From Actinomadura xylanilytica (GTDB lineage Bacteria > Actinomycetota > Actinomycetes > Streptosporangiales > Streptosporangiaceae): 64,000 bases of DNA. Every line of letters starts with the position of its first letter. Positions within the stretch are counted from its first letter, which is position 1. Below the pieces are notes generated by a model. That model was not told the origin of the DNA, did not search any database, and saw nothing but the letters and a program-made list of their open reading frames with translations. The stretch lies in the NCBI RefSeq assembly GCF_030283145.1, contig NZ_JASNWE010000003.1:1054001-1118000 (forward strand). Direction: 5' to 3'. Of this stretch, positions 30,651-38,009 are shown piece after piece. Position numbers and translations under genes: made by a program.

Positions 30651-31676
30651 ATGGCTGTCTTCGGCGTCGACTACGCGTGGGGGCGCCCCGGCGCGGCCGC
30701 GCTGAAAAAGGCCGGCGCGAAGTTCGCGTGCCGCTACCTCTCGCACGACACCACCGGGAAGAACCTCACCCAGGCCGAGGCGAACGAGCTGTCGGCGGCC
30801 GGCCTGTGGCTGGTGGTCGTCTGGGAGACCTCGGCGAACCGCGCGCTGGACGGGCGCGCGGCCGGCCAGGCCGACGCCCGGGACGCCGCCGCCCAGGCGA
30901 CCGCGCTCGGCATGCCCGGCGACCGGCCGATCTACTTCGCCGTCGACTTCGACGCCTCCGCCGCCCAGCAGTCGGCGATCAACGCCTACCTCGACGGCGC
31001 CGCCTCCGTCATCGGCCGCGGCCGGGTGGGGGTCTACGCGGGATACGGGCCCACCAAGCGCGCGTTCGACGCCGGCAAGATCACCTATGGCTGGCAGACG
31101 TACGCCTGGTCCGGCGGCAAGTGGGACTCCCGCGCGCAGCTCCAGCAGTACTCCAACGATCACACGATCAACGGAGTGGGCGTCGACTACAACCACGCCG
31201 TCAAGGACGACTACGGGCAGTGGCGCGTCGGTGTCTCACCCGGAGAGGACGACATGCCCGATTACGTGTCCGTCGGCGCCACCGCCGCGCAGCCGCTCGC
31301 CCCCGGCAAGTGGACCACCGTCAACTGGGACACCGAGTACGCCGACTCCCGCGGCCAGCACCGCGACGACGGCGGCCCGAGCCTGCTCACCGGCCCGGCC
31401 CGCTACACGCTCACCGCGGCGGTCACGGTCAGCGGCGTCCCCGCCGGCACCCTCATCCAGGCGCGGGCGATCGAGGTGGACGCGGCCGACACCACCGAGT
31501 ACGAGGGCGGCCCGGTCCAGGACTTCGCCTCGGTCGGCGACGAGACCAACCTGGTGTACGGGGTGGCCGCCGACAACGTCGGCCAGGACCACCGGGTCCG
31601 GATCCAGCTCGTCCAGCACGGCACCGGCGCGGCCTCGATGACCGGCGGCTCCGCGAAGGTGCTGTTCTGGAAGTAG
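30651..31676 (+). CDS. DUF1906 glycoside-hydrolase-like (lysin-type) protein
   Basis: A 341-residue protein whose first 200 residues form the Rv2525c-like glycoside-hydrolase-like domain: FGVDYAWGRP, FACRYLSHDTTGKNL, IYFAVDFDAS, VGVYAGYGPTKRA and LQQYSNDHTINGVGVDYN. The remaining 130 residues look like a beta-sandwich binding domain (WTTVNWDTEYADSR, LVQHGTGAASM). ATG 30651 is chosen because GGAG lies 7 bases upstream; ATG 30639 is in frame. No signal peptide is present, unlike secreted relatives, so export may need a holin-like route. The small membrane-protein genes that follow fit that idea. Confidence 0.8.
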   Translation: MAVFGVDYAWGRPGAAALKKAGAKFACRYLSHDTTGKNLTQAEANELSAAGLWLVVVWETSANRALDGRAAGQADARDAAAQATALGMPGDRPIYFAVDFDASAAQQSAINAYLDGAASVIGRGRVGVYAGYGPTKRAFDAGKITYGWQTYAWSGGKWDSRAQLQQYSNDHTINGVGVDYNHAVKDDYGQWRVGVSPGEDDMPDYVSVGATAAQPLAPGKWTTVNWDTEYADSRGQHRDDGGPSLLTGPARYTLTAAVTVSGVPAGTLIQARAIEVDAADTTEYEGGPVQDFASVGDETNLVYGVAADNVGQDHRVRIQLVQHGTGAASMTGGSAKVLFWK

Positions 31677-31687
31677 CCGCGCCCGCG

Positions 31688-31993
31688 CTAGCGCCGCTCG
31701 TCCTGCCGCTCCGCGGCGAGGCGGGCGGCGTTGTGCAGGACGCGGGTCTGCGTCTCGATCTGCCTGAACAGGTACCGCCGCTGGAGGCGCAGCTCGCGGG
31801 AGAGCCGCAGCACGGCGAGCGTGAGGCCGGCGACGGCCAGCGCCAGCCCGGCGCCGACGAGCACCAGCGGATCGGGACGGCCCGGGGCGATGGCGAGCGC
31901 GATCGCGATCACGCCGAGCACGGCGCCGGAGACGCCGGCCACGCCGGCCGCCGCGGCGCCGGGCCCCCGACGAGGATGGGCGCGTCCGCGCAT
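31688..31993 (-). CDS. Small two-helix membrane protein
   Basis: A 101-residue protein with a basic N-terminus, two hydrophobic helices (GVSGAVLGVIAIALAIA and LVLVGAGLALAVAGLTLAVL) and a charged C-terminal helix (LRLQRRYLFRQIETQTRVLH). AAGGAG 9 bases upstream supports ATG 31993. Size and topology resemble a holin or small anchor protein, but I do not recognise a family. It converges on the DUF1906 gene, 11 bases apart. Confidence 0.6.
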   Translation of the reverse strand: MRGRAHPRRGPGAAAAGVAGVSGAVLGVIAIALAIAPGRPDPLVLVGAGLALAVAGLTLAVLRLSRELRLQRRYLFRQIETQTRVLHNAARLAAERQDERR

Positions 31994-32116
31994 CGGTGAC
32001 ACTCCTTCGCCCATGGAGCGGGGGCTCCTGACCGGGATCGGCACCTCCAGTGTTCCCGCTTGTCAGTAGCCGTAACAACCGGTCAGATCCTGAATGATTT
32101 CAGACTCCGGAGAACG

Positions 32117-32503
32117 TCACCGCCCGTCGGGCTCCCCGTACAGCGCGCGCAGGAAGGCCAGCGCCATCCGCCGCTTGTCGCCCGGGTCGGCGCGCAGGTC
32201 GGCGAAGTAGGCGTTGAGCTCGTCCAGCTCCTTGAGCACCACGTCCATACCGGGCCGCGGGGACGCCCCGGCCGGCTCCCCGCCCTCGCCGATCCGGACC
32301 AGGTCCCCGGGCCGCCACTGCAACGCGTCCTCGATGGCGCTGCGGGTGCGCGCCTGGGGCCAGCGCTCCCCGGCCTCCAGGTTGTAGATCGTCTTGACCG
32401 TGACCCCGGCCCGCTCGGCGAGCTGCTCCTGGGTCAGGCCGAGCGACCCGCGCCGGGCGACCACGTACTTGGCGATCCGTTCCCGGTCCAGCTCTCCAGC
32501 CAT
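32117..32503 (-). CDS. XRE-family helix-turn-helix regulator
   Basis: A 128-residue protein with an XRE/Cro-type HTH (IAKYVVARRGSLGLTQEQLA, ERAGVTVKTIYNLEAGERWP) at residues 9-53, followed by a short alpha-helical tail. It is the only visible regulator of the surrounding lysin/holin-like genes and is divergent from the coiled-coil membrane protein at 32702. Palindromes in the 200-bp AT-rich gap are likely operators. Confidence 0.85.
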   Translation of the reverse strand: MAGELDRERIAKYVVARRGSLGLTQEQLAERAGVTVKTIYNLEAGERWPQARTRSAIEDALQWRPGDLVRIGEGGEPAGASPRPGMDVVLKELDELNAYFADLRADPGDKRRMALAFLRALYGEPDGR

Positions 32504-32548
32504 GCCCCCAGCATGGCGGAAACATTAAGGAACATCCAGTAACCCTCA

Positions 32549-32564
32549 GTAGAATATTTCCTAC
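32549..32564. promoter_or_regulatory. Candidate XRE operator 1
   Basis: GTAGAATATTTCCTAC has inverted ends (GTAG/CTAC) around an AT core and lies 46 bases upstream of the XRE gene start, in an AT-rich region foreign in composition to its surroundings. Confidence 0.4.
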
Positions 32565-32594
32565 GCATCACTTTCCGTTACTTACCGATTTGCC

Positions 32595-32623
32595 TTGAAA
32601 TATTACTGATAGGTTCCTATCGT
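32595..32623 (+). promoter_or_regulatory. Promoter overlapped by palindrome (XRE operator 2)
   Basis: TTGAAA (32595-32600), 17 bases, then TATCGT (32618-32623) forms a promoter for the gene at 32702. GATAGGTTCCTATC (32608-32621), a palindrome with 6-base arms, overlaps the -10, so a bound repressor would block transcription. Confidence 0.5.
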
Positions 32624-32701
32624 GGCCGGTGGGTCCGCCGATACGGGCCTCCTCCCAGGTCCCCCGGCGCAGCCCCGGCGTACACGAAGGGGCGGGTAAC
32701 C

Positions 32702-33013
32702 GTGACCGAGAAAGGACCGATCACCCTGGAGCTGGCGCTGGCGGAACTGCGCCGCGGCATCGAGGTCAGGCTCGCGGGCCTCGAAGGCCGGATCGCGCTG
32801 CTCGGCCAGCGCGACGAGCTCCACGAACGCCAGGTCGCCGACCAGGCCCGCGAGATCGGCGAGCTGGAGGATCGCGTCGGCGCCGCCGAACGCGACCAGG
32901 TCACCCGCGGCCAGCTCGACAACCGCTTCCGGCACACCGTGGCGCTGCTCTCGCTGCTGGCGGCCACCGCCTCCGTGGCGATCGGCCTGCTGACCACGCT
33001 CCTCAGCCGCTGA
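32702..33013 (+). CDS. Coiled-coil protein with C-terminal membrane anchor
   Basis: A 103-residue protein: a long charged coiled-coil (LALAELRRGIEVRLAGLEGR through ADQAREIGELEDRV, residues about 10-65) and one C-terminal hydrophobic helix (VALLSLLAATASVAIGLLTTL). The start is GTG. This layout resembles actinophage holin-like or anchor proteins. It overlaps the end of the convergent epimerase gene by 11 bases. Its operator-covered promoter suggests repression by the XRE protein. Confidence 0.65.
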   Translation: MTEKGPITLELALAELRRGIEVRLAGLEGRIALLGQRDELHERQVADQAREIGELEDRVGAAERDQVTRGQLDNRFRHTVALLSLLAATASVAIGLLTTLLSR

Positions 33014-33980
33014 GCACCGCGGCCTCCCGGTCCGGGGCGAGCCCGACCACCTCGCGGTCGGCGCGATGCGGCACCTGCCCGTCCAGGCTGCGCAGCCAGG
33101 CCCAGGTGTCGGCGACGGTCTCCTCGACCGGACGGCACCGCAGCCCGTGGGCCTGCGCCTTCGACGCGTCCCCCTGGTGGAGCGTGTCATAGAGCTCCCC
33201 CGGCGGCAGCCAGATCGGAAGCTCGGTCCATGGCTCGATGCCCGCCGCGAGAAGGGTCTCCGGGGCCGTCCAGCGCAGCTCGGCATCGACGCCGGTGACG
33301 TCCACGCACGCCTCCAGCAGCCGGCCCATCGTCGCGTGGCCGGGCGGGCTCACCACGTTGAACGGGCCGCCCAGCCCCTCCGCGTCCAGCACCCAGCGGG
33401 CCAGGTCGCGCGCATCGATGTACTGCAACGGCAGATCCTCGGGCCCGGGCGCCAGCACCGTCCCGCCCCGCGCGATCCGCGACAGCCACCAGGGCAGCCG
33501 CCCGATGTTCTCGTACGGGCCGAGGATCAGCCCGGCGCGGGCCAGCAGCGCCCGCTCCCCGAACGCGGCCAGCGCCGCGAGCTCTCCCCCGCGCTTCGCC
33601 TCGGCGTACTCGGCGTCGCGGGCGTCGGGCGACCCGCCCACCACGGGCCCGTCCTCGGCGAGCCCCCGCGGGGCGGGCGCCTCGTACACCGACCGGCTGG
33701 AGATGTAGACGTACCGGCCGGCCCGCGCGCTCAGCCGCTCGGCCGACTCGCGCACGGCCCAGGGCGCGCCGGACCACGTGTCGACGACGACGTCCCACAC
33801 GCCCAGTTCGAGCGCCGCCAGGCCGTCCGCGCGGGTGCGGTCCCCCCTGAGCGCGACGACCCCGTCGGGCACCGCGTGGCGTCCACGGTTGAACACGGTC
33901 ACGTCCCACCCCCGTGCCACCGCCTCCTCGGTCACGGCCCGCCCGACGAATTCCGTCCCGCCCAACACCAGAAGCCTCAT
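33003..33980 (-). CDS. NAD-dependent epimerase/dehydratase family protein
   Basis: A 325-residue extended SDR. The Rossmann motif is MRLLVLGGTEFVGRAV, and the segments WDVTVFNRGRH, GRYVYISSRSVYE and GPYENIGRLPWWLSRIARGG match actinobacterial NAD-dependent epimerase/reductases related to isoflavone-reductase-like proteins. The strict YxxxK is altered (YAEAKRGGE). ATG 33980 has AGGGTG upstream. Substrate unknown. Confidence 0.82.
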   Translation of the reverse strand: MRLLVLGGTEFVGRAVTEEAVARGWDVTVFNRGRHAVPDGVVALRGDRTRADGLAALELGVWDVVVDTWSGAPWAVRESAERLSARAGRYVYISSRSVYEAPAPRGLAEDGPVVGGSPDARDAEYAEAKRGGELAALAAFGERALLARAGLILGPYENIGRLPWWLSRIARGGTVLAPGPEDLPLQYIDARDLARWVLDAEGLGGPFNVVSPPGHATMGRLLEACVDVTGVDAELRWTAPETLLAAGIEPWTELPIWLPPGELYDTLHQGDASKAQAHGLRCRPVEETVADTWAWLRSLDGQVPHRADREVVGLAPDREAAVLSG

Positions 33981-34199
33981 AAAAGACACCCTGCCCACCA
34001 CCCCGCCACCCTGAACAACCGCCCCCGCTCAGCATCGCCGAGCCAGGCGGAATCCGGCCCACGAACAACTCCGAGCGGCCACCGCACCCGCGACCCGTCC
34101 GGCAAAATGCCGGGGACGTCCGCACAAGTAGGCGGCTGTCACCCTTCAGCCACGACAGGCGTCCGTGTGACTGTCAGTGGCGACCTGTTCAATTGGCCC

Positions 34200-34652
34200 A
34201 TGGAAACGCAACGGCGCGGACTCTTCTGGGACGTGCAGGCAGGACGGGTCCCCCCTCCACCCGCAGCGAAGCTCCTCGGCTGGGAGCTGGTCGCGGTGGA
34301 CCCCGAGCAGGGGACGATCGAGGTGGCCTTCCAGGCGAGCGGGCAGTTCGCGAACCCCGTCGGCGCGATCCAGGGAGGGTTCCTGGCCGCGATGCTCGAC
34401 GACACCTTGGGCCCCGCCCTCGTCGCGACGTTGCCGGAAGACCGGTTCGCGCCCACTCTCGATCTCCACGTGCAGTACCTTCGCCCCGCCCGCCCCGGAC
34501 GGCTCCTGGGCCGCGGACGGATCGTGCAGCGCGGCAGGGAGATCTGCTTCCTCTCCGGCGAACTGATCGGCCAAGACGACCGTCCGGTAGCCGTCGCGAC
34601 CGCCACCGCCCGGATCCAGACCGTCCCCCAGAACCGGCCGCCCCTCTCTTGA
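34200..34652 (+). CDS. PaaI-type hotdog thioesterase
   Basis: A 150-residue hotdog-fold acyl-CoA thioesterase. The N-terminal helix region and KLLGWELVAVDPEQGTIEV are followed by the active-site segment NPVGAIQGGFLAAMLDDTLG, then TLDLHVQYLRPARPGRLLGR and VATATARIQTV. It hydrolyses acyl- or aryl-CoA esters; the substrate is not visible. ATG 34200 is the first Met in a compact fold; GTG codons upstream could add about 10 residues. A terminator follows. Confidence 0.85.
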   Translation: METQRRGLFWDVQAGRVPPPPAAKLLGWELVAVDPEQGTIEVAFQASGQFANPVGAIQGGFLAAMLDDTLGPALVATLPEDRFAPTLDLHVQYLRPARPGRLLGRGRIVQRGREICFLSGELIGQDDRPVAVATATARIQTVPQNRPPLS

Positions 34653-34719
34653 GCAGGGCCCTTGCTGCGCACCGTCCGAACCACCGTCCACGCCGGCCGT
34701 TCGGGCCCGACAACGGGGG

Positions 34720-34755
34720 CGGGCCGCCCCGGTCTAGTAGGCCGGGGGCGGCCCG
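34720..34755 (+). terminator. Terminator after the thioesterase gene
   Basis: An 11-bp perfect stem (34720-34730 with 34745-34755) and a 14-base loop lie 67 bases after the stop. Confidence 0.55.
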
Positions 34756-34976
34756 CGATGTTCGCCGATCGGTCAGGCCCGGGCTCGAAGGACTCGGACA
34801 TGTCTCCTCCAGATGATTTCGGAGAGTGATAGGACAGGTACATTGAGTCACGATTGGGGTACGTGGCACTGCCCGCCACGGTGACGTCCCTCTGTGACCA
34901 GGCATTTCCCGCACTGTCCACACTCAAGGCATGGCCCTCTCGCCCGGCTCGCGCGCCGCCTCGCGGTCTTGGCCGA

Positions 34977-35020
34977 CGCCACGGCCCCGGAGGCGAGCAT
35001 GGGCTCCCAGGGCCGTGGCG
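34977..35020 (-). terminator. Terminator of the SRPBCC/repeat-protein operon
   Basis: CGCCACGGCCC (34977-34987) pairs perfectly with GGGCCGTGGCG (35010-35020) around a 22-base loop. Read on the minus strand it begins 3 bases after the stop of the 45-residue ORF, which supports that ORF being the last gene of the operon. Confidence 0.6.
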
Positions 35021-35022
35021 GA

Positions 35023-35160
35023 TCAGGCGAGGGTGGCCGTCCAGGACCCTCTACGCAGGTGGATCACGCCGTCCGGGGCGACGGTGGCGCGGGCTCCGTG
35101 CACGGGCAGGGATCCCGTCGCGGAGTCAGCGGGCCCGGACTCGTCGTCGCCGGTGGCCAC
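35023..35160 (-). CDS. 45-residue hypothetical protein, last gene of the SRPBCC operon
   Basis: A GTG at 35160, with a G-rich stretch upstream, opens a 45-codon frame ending at 35023. The C-terminus reads PVHGARATVAPDGVIHLRRG and then SWTATLA, which looks like folded beta-rich protein. It starts 9 bases after the stop of the 92-residue gene and ends 3 bases before a terminator. Position and composition make it a likely real small gene. Family not recognised. Confidence 0.5.
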   Translation of the reverse strand: MATGDDESGPADSATGSLPVHGARATVAPDGVIHLRRGSWTATLA

Positions 35161-35169
35161 AGCCCCCGA

Positions 35170-35448
35170 TCATGAGGTCTCCCCGTCACCTGGGCCGTCT
35201 GGACCGGGCCTCAGTTTCGCGGCGATCGCGTAGTCGATCCTCACGTCCCGGTAGGTGACGTCCTTCCTCACATTGTCCGGCAGCCCCTCTCTCACGCTGC
35301 CGGACGACGACTCGCCGTCGGCGTCCCCGGTGAACTCGACGGCGTTCTCGGGAGTCTCGTCGAACCGGAGTTCGTCGGCCTTGATCGTCGCCTCGAAAAG
35401 AATCTCGGCCGACCGCCGGAGCTCCGGCCCCGGGCGCTTTCCGCTCAT
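35170..35448 (-). CDS. 92-residue acidic hypothetical protein of the SRPBCC operon
   Basis: A small soluble protein: ELRRSAEILFEATIKADELR, an acidic centre (FTGDADGESSSGSVREG) and VTYRDVRIDYAIAAKL near the C-terminus. It starts 6 bases after the stop of the repeat protein, with GGAAAG-like sequence upstream. I do not recognise a named family. Cotranscription with the SRPBCC and repeat-protein genes is likely. Confidence 0.7.
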   Translation of the reverse strand: MSGKRPGPELRRSAEILFEATIKADELRFDETPENAVEFTGDADGESSSGSVREGLPDNVRKDVTYRDVRIDYAIAAKLRPGPDGPGDGETS

Positions 35449-35454
35449 GATCGC

Positions 35455-36579
35455 CTACTTTCCCGGCCGGGACGTAGCCTGCAACAACGCCCGCATCAGG
35501 TCGCGAAGGGAATCCTCGGTCTCGCGGAGGGCGCCCTGGATCGTGCTGCTCTCATGCTCCCCCTCTTCATTCGAAGGTGAGCCCTCGCTCCTCTGATCCG
35601 GCTCCCCGTCATCTCCGGCCTCGTCGGAGCCCTGCTTGCCGGACTCCGGCTTGTCGGAATCCTGCCGCTCCGTGGCCTCGGCAGGCTCGCCCTTAGCCCC
35701 GCCTGCGGTCTTGTCGACCGTCTCCCCGGCACCATCTGCGACGCGATCTACCTCCGGCGCGGCACCATCGACTGCCTTGCCCGCCTTCTCGGTGGCGCCG
35801 CTGACAAGGGAGCCGCCATTCCCTGCGACTTGCCCGGCTTGCTCCCCGACGCTCCCAGCGGCCTGCCCAGCACCCTCCCCGGCCGCCCCGACTGCCTGCC
35901 CAGCACCCTCGCCGACGCTTCCGGCAGCCTGCCCAGCGCCCTTACCAACGTCCTGGACCGCGCCGCCGGCACCCTTACCAACATCCTCGACCGCGCCGCC
36001 GGCACCCTTACCAACATCCTCGACCGCGCCGCCGGCACCCTCACCGATCTGCTGGACGGCTCCGCCGGCACCTTCCCCGACGTCCTCGACGGCATGCCCC
36101 GCGCCCCGGCCGACGTCCTCGACGGCTCCGCCGGCGCCCCTGCCGACCTCGCTGACCGCCTTGCCCGCGCCGTGGGCCGCCTCCTCCACGCCGCGGCCGA
36201 TGTGCTGGAGGATCTCGGGGTTTCGGTCGAGCGTGGTCAGTACCCGGTCGACGATGACCGCCACGTTGTCGAGGCGGACCTGGAGAAGCGCCTGCGCCTC
36301 GACGCCCTTGATCTGGAGGTTCACCTTGCCGAGGTACACGTCCGCGCCGACGTTCAGCTTGAGCATGTCGAGCACCCTGGCGCCGAGCGCCACATGCGCG
36401 TCCAAATTCTCGACCTCCAGGGAGATCTCGTCGACCTTCAGCAGCGGAACGTTGAGGTGGACGTCCGGCCCCTCGCCGGCCGTCGGCCTTTCTTCCGCCG
36501 CGATGGTCTGCGCGGGTGTGTCCACCGCGCGTACATCTCCGTTGTATCGGGCGGTCCTCTCAGACCCGTTCTCGTCCAT
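35455..36579 (-). CDS. Protein with conserved beta domain and 11-residue amphipathic repeats
   Basis: A 374-residue protein. Residues about 40-125 form a conserved actinobacterial domain (LNVPLLKVDEISLEVENLDA, GVEAQALLQVRLDNVAVIVD) also seen in proteins near gas-vesicle clusters. From about 130 to 270 come tandem 11-residue units of the form GxGAGGAVxDV, more than ten copies, predicted to make a long amphipathic helix like LEA or phasin proteins. The last 100 residues are acidic and disordered (ERQDSDKPESGKQGSDEAGD), ending in a short helix. It may coat a surface such as a protein shell, membrane or granule; this is inferred. It is the second gene of the operon. Confidence 0.7.
   Translation of the reverse strand: MDENGSERTARYNGDVRAVDTPAQTIAAEERPTAGEGPDVHLNVPLLKVDEISLEVENLDAHVALGARVLDMLKLNVGADVYLGKVNLQIKGVEAQALLQVRLDNVAVIVDRVLTTLDRNPEILQHIGRGVEEAAHGAGKAVSEVGRGAGGAVEDVGRGAGHAVEDVGEGAGGAVQQIGEGAGGAVEDVGKGAGGAVEDVGKGAGGAVQDVGKGAGQAAGSVGEGAGQAVGAAGEGAGQAAGSVGEQAGQVAGNGGSLVSGATEKAGKAVDGAAPEVDRVADGAGETVDKTAGGAKGEPAEATERQDSDKPESGKQGSDEAGDDGEPDQRSEGSPSNEEGEHESSTIQGALRETEDSLRDLMRALLQATSRPGK
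35799..36180. repeat. Tandem 33-bp coding repeats (11-residue units)
   Basis: Within the preceding gene, units of 33 bases repeat in tandem. The copies around 35940-36040 are nearly identical (GCGCCGCCGGCACCCTTACC and following bases), while outer copies have diverged. This in-frame array may vary in length by slippage. It is not a CRISPR array because there are no unique spacers. Confidence 0.75.
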
Positions 36580-36696
36580 GGCTCCCCCTGCGCTGGCGCT
36601 GACCTCGATCGCGACGATGCGCTTCGCACGCTCTCCCAGGCCGCTACCCCTGTCCCCATAGGGAAAAACGTCCAGGTCAGTCGACTGATGGAACGG

Positions 36697-37701
36697 CTAG
36701 TCCGCGTCGGGCTTCCCGCTGTCGCCGTCCTGCGAACGATCCTCCGGTCCATCCCCCGCACGACCCTCGCTCTCCGCGCGGTCCTTCGGGCCGTCCTCCG
36801 CGCGATCCTTGGAATCGGAGCCCTCGTCCGCCTTCTTCTTCTCCTCTTCCTCCTTGACCGCGTCGTCGTGCGTCTTGACGACCTCGCTGTCGCGGATCTC
36901 GCCGCGCCAGCCCTCGGTTTCGCCCTGCTCCAGGATCGCCTGGGTCATCATGTGCCGCTTGATGTGCTTGAAGTCCAGCCGGAGCCGGCGTCCCTGGGCG
37001 CGCCAGAGGTTCGCGGTCTTCTCAACGAAGCCGTCCGGGTGGTACTCGGCCACCAGCAGCACCCGCGTCAGGGTGGGGGCGATCTCGTGAAAGGTGACCG
37101 CGCCGTCGACGTACCCCTTGTCGCCCTCCGACTTCCAGACGATCCGGTCGTCGGGGACCTGCTCCACGATCGTGGCCTGCCAGCTCCGGTGCGACATGAA
37201 GATCCGGGCCCGCCAGGTGAGCTTCTCGTCCGACTCCTGCTCGACGGTCTCCACCTTGCTGGTGAACTTCGGATAGTCGGCGAACCGGGTCCACTGGTCG
37301 TAGGTCACGCGGAGCGGGAGCCCCACGTCGAACTCCTCGACGATGTTGATGACCTTGGCGTTGCTGGAGCCGGTGTTGCCACCACCGCCCCCCTTGTCGC
37401 CACCCGGGCTCAGCGCTCCCTTGGCCTTGTCCTTCGCGCCGGTCATCCCGGCGTGGAGACCGGCCTTGAGGGGCGACTTGCCCTTGGCGAGCTCCTTGGC
37501 CCCGCTGACGGCCGCCTTCGTGCCGGTGCCGCTGTCACCGTTACTGTCCGTGAGCCGCTCGGTCAGGCCCTGGACCTTGCCGGTGGCGGACTGAAGCGCC
37601 TTGACCATCAGCGCCTGCACGACGTCCTGACCGGCCTCCTTGAGCTGGTCGATGGGAAGGTCGGTCGGAGTCCGCGGCTTGTCGTCGATATCAGTCATCA
37701 T
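36697..37701 (-). CDS. SRPBCC-domain protein, gas-vesicle-cluster type
   Basis: A 334-residue protein. The N-terminal third is amphipathic helix (DLPIDQLKEAGQDVVQALMV, GKVQGLTERLTD) with a Gly-rich linker. A START/polyketide-cyclase-like SRPBCC domain follows at about 120-265 (INIVEEFDVGLPLRVTYDQW, VDGAVTFHEIAPTLTRVLLV). The C-terminus is highly charged and disordered (EEEEKKKADEGSDSKDRAED). Similar proteins occur in actinobacterial gas-vesicle clusters, from my knowledge of the family. No gvpA or other gvp gene is in this window. The start at 37701 has GAGG upstream. First gene of the operon. Confidence 0.75.
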   Translation of the reverse strand: MMTDIDDKPRTPTDLPIDQLKEAGQDVVQALMVKALQSATGKVQGLTERLTDSNGDSGTGTKAAVSGAKELAKGKSPLKAGLHAGMTGAKDKAKGALSPGGDKGGGGGNTGSSNAKVINIVEEFDVGLPLRVTYDQWTRFADYPKFTSKVETVEQESDEKLTWRARIFMSHRSWQATIVEQVPDDRIVWKSEGDKGYVDGAVTFHEIAPTLTRVLLVAEYHPDGFVEKTANLWRAQGRRLRLDFKHIKRHMMTQAILEQGETEGWRGEIRDSEVVKTHDDAVKEEEEKKKADEGSDSKDRAEDGPKDRAESEGRAGDGPEDRSQDGDSGKPDAD

Positions 37702-38009
37702 CACCACTTCGCCTCGCCGAAGGCACAGCCGCCCTGTAAAGCGGCAGTGCTGACGTCATCCGGCCCGGTGCCACACTTCAGCGCGTCCCCCGTGCCCGGT
37801 GTTTCTCTTGGCATGACCGGAACTCAGGGGACAAAACGCCTATAGAGATTGAAAATGGTAAATAGGTGCCGGTAGCGCGGACGACTGGCCAGGGTCGCTG
37901 AGGCCGGTTCAGTGCCGGTTTCGTGCGCACCTCATGTGCGGTGATCTTGAAATACCGAGGCGCAGGGTGACGTGAGGACTGCCTCGAACGGTCGGGGCAG
38001 GCGGCGGGT
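37702..38009. other. 308-bp intergenic region upstream of the SRPBCC operon
   Basis: No gene seen. It contains a perfect TGACGTCA palindrome at 37751-37758, 50 bases upstream of the SRPBCC gene, and an AT-rich patch at 37829-37870 that probably holds the operon promoter (minus strand). The 38 kb side is the end of the convergent-free rRNA methyltransferase gene. Confidence 0.4.

Larger units (their letters stand above)
34653..35022. other. 370-bp gap with hairpins and one orphan ribosome binding site
   Basis: No confident gene lies here. A plus-strand-side terminator hairpin is at 34720-34755 and a minus-strand one at 34977-35020. On the minus strand GGAGGAGAC precedes an ATG at 34801, whose frame begins MSESFEPGPDRSANIAG but runs through the 34720 hairpin and into the antisense of the thioesterase gene, so its true end is unclear. 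The region 34801-34870 is relatively AT-rich and may hold a promoter. Confidence 0.4.

Noticed and set aside
34139..34927. 262-codon minus-strand frame opposite the thioesterase
   Set aside because: Most of it is antisense to a well-supported thioesterase. Only its first codons after 34801 have any translation signal.
35799..36180. Possible CRISPR array
   Set aside because: The repeats are contiguous 33-base coding units with no unique spacers and lie in frame in a protein gene.
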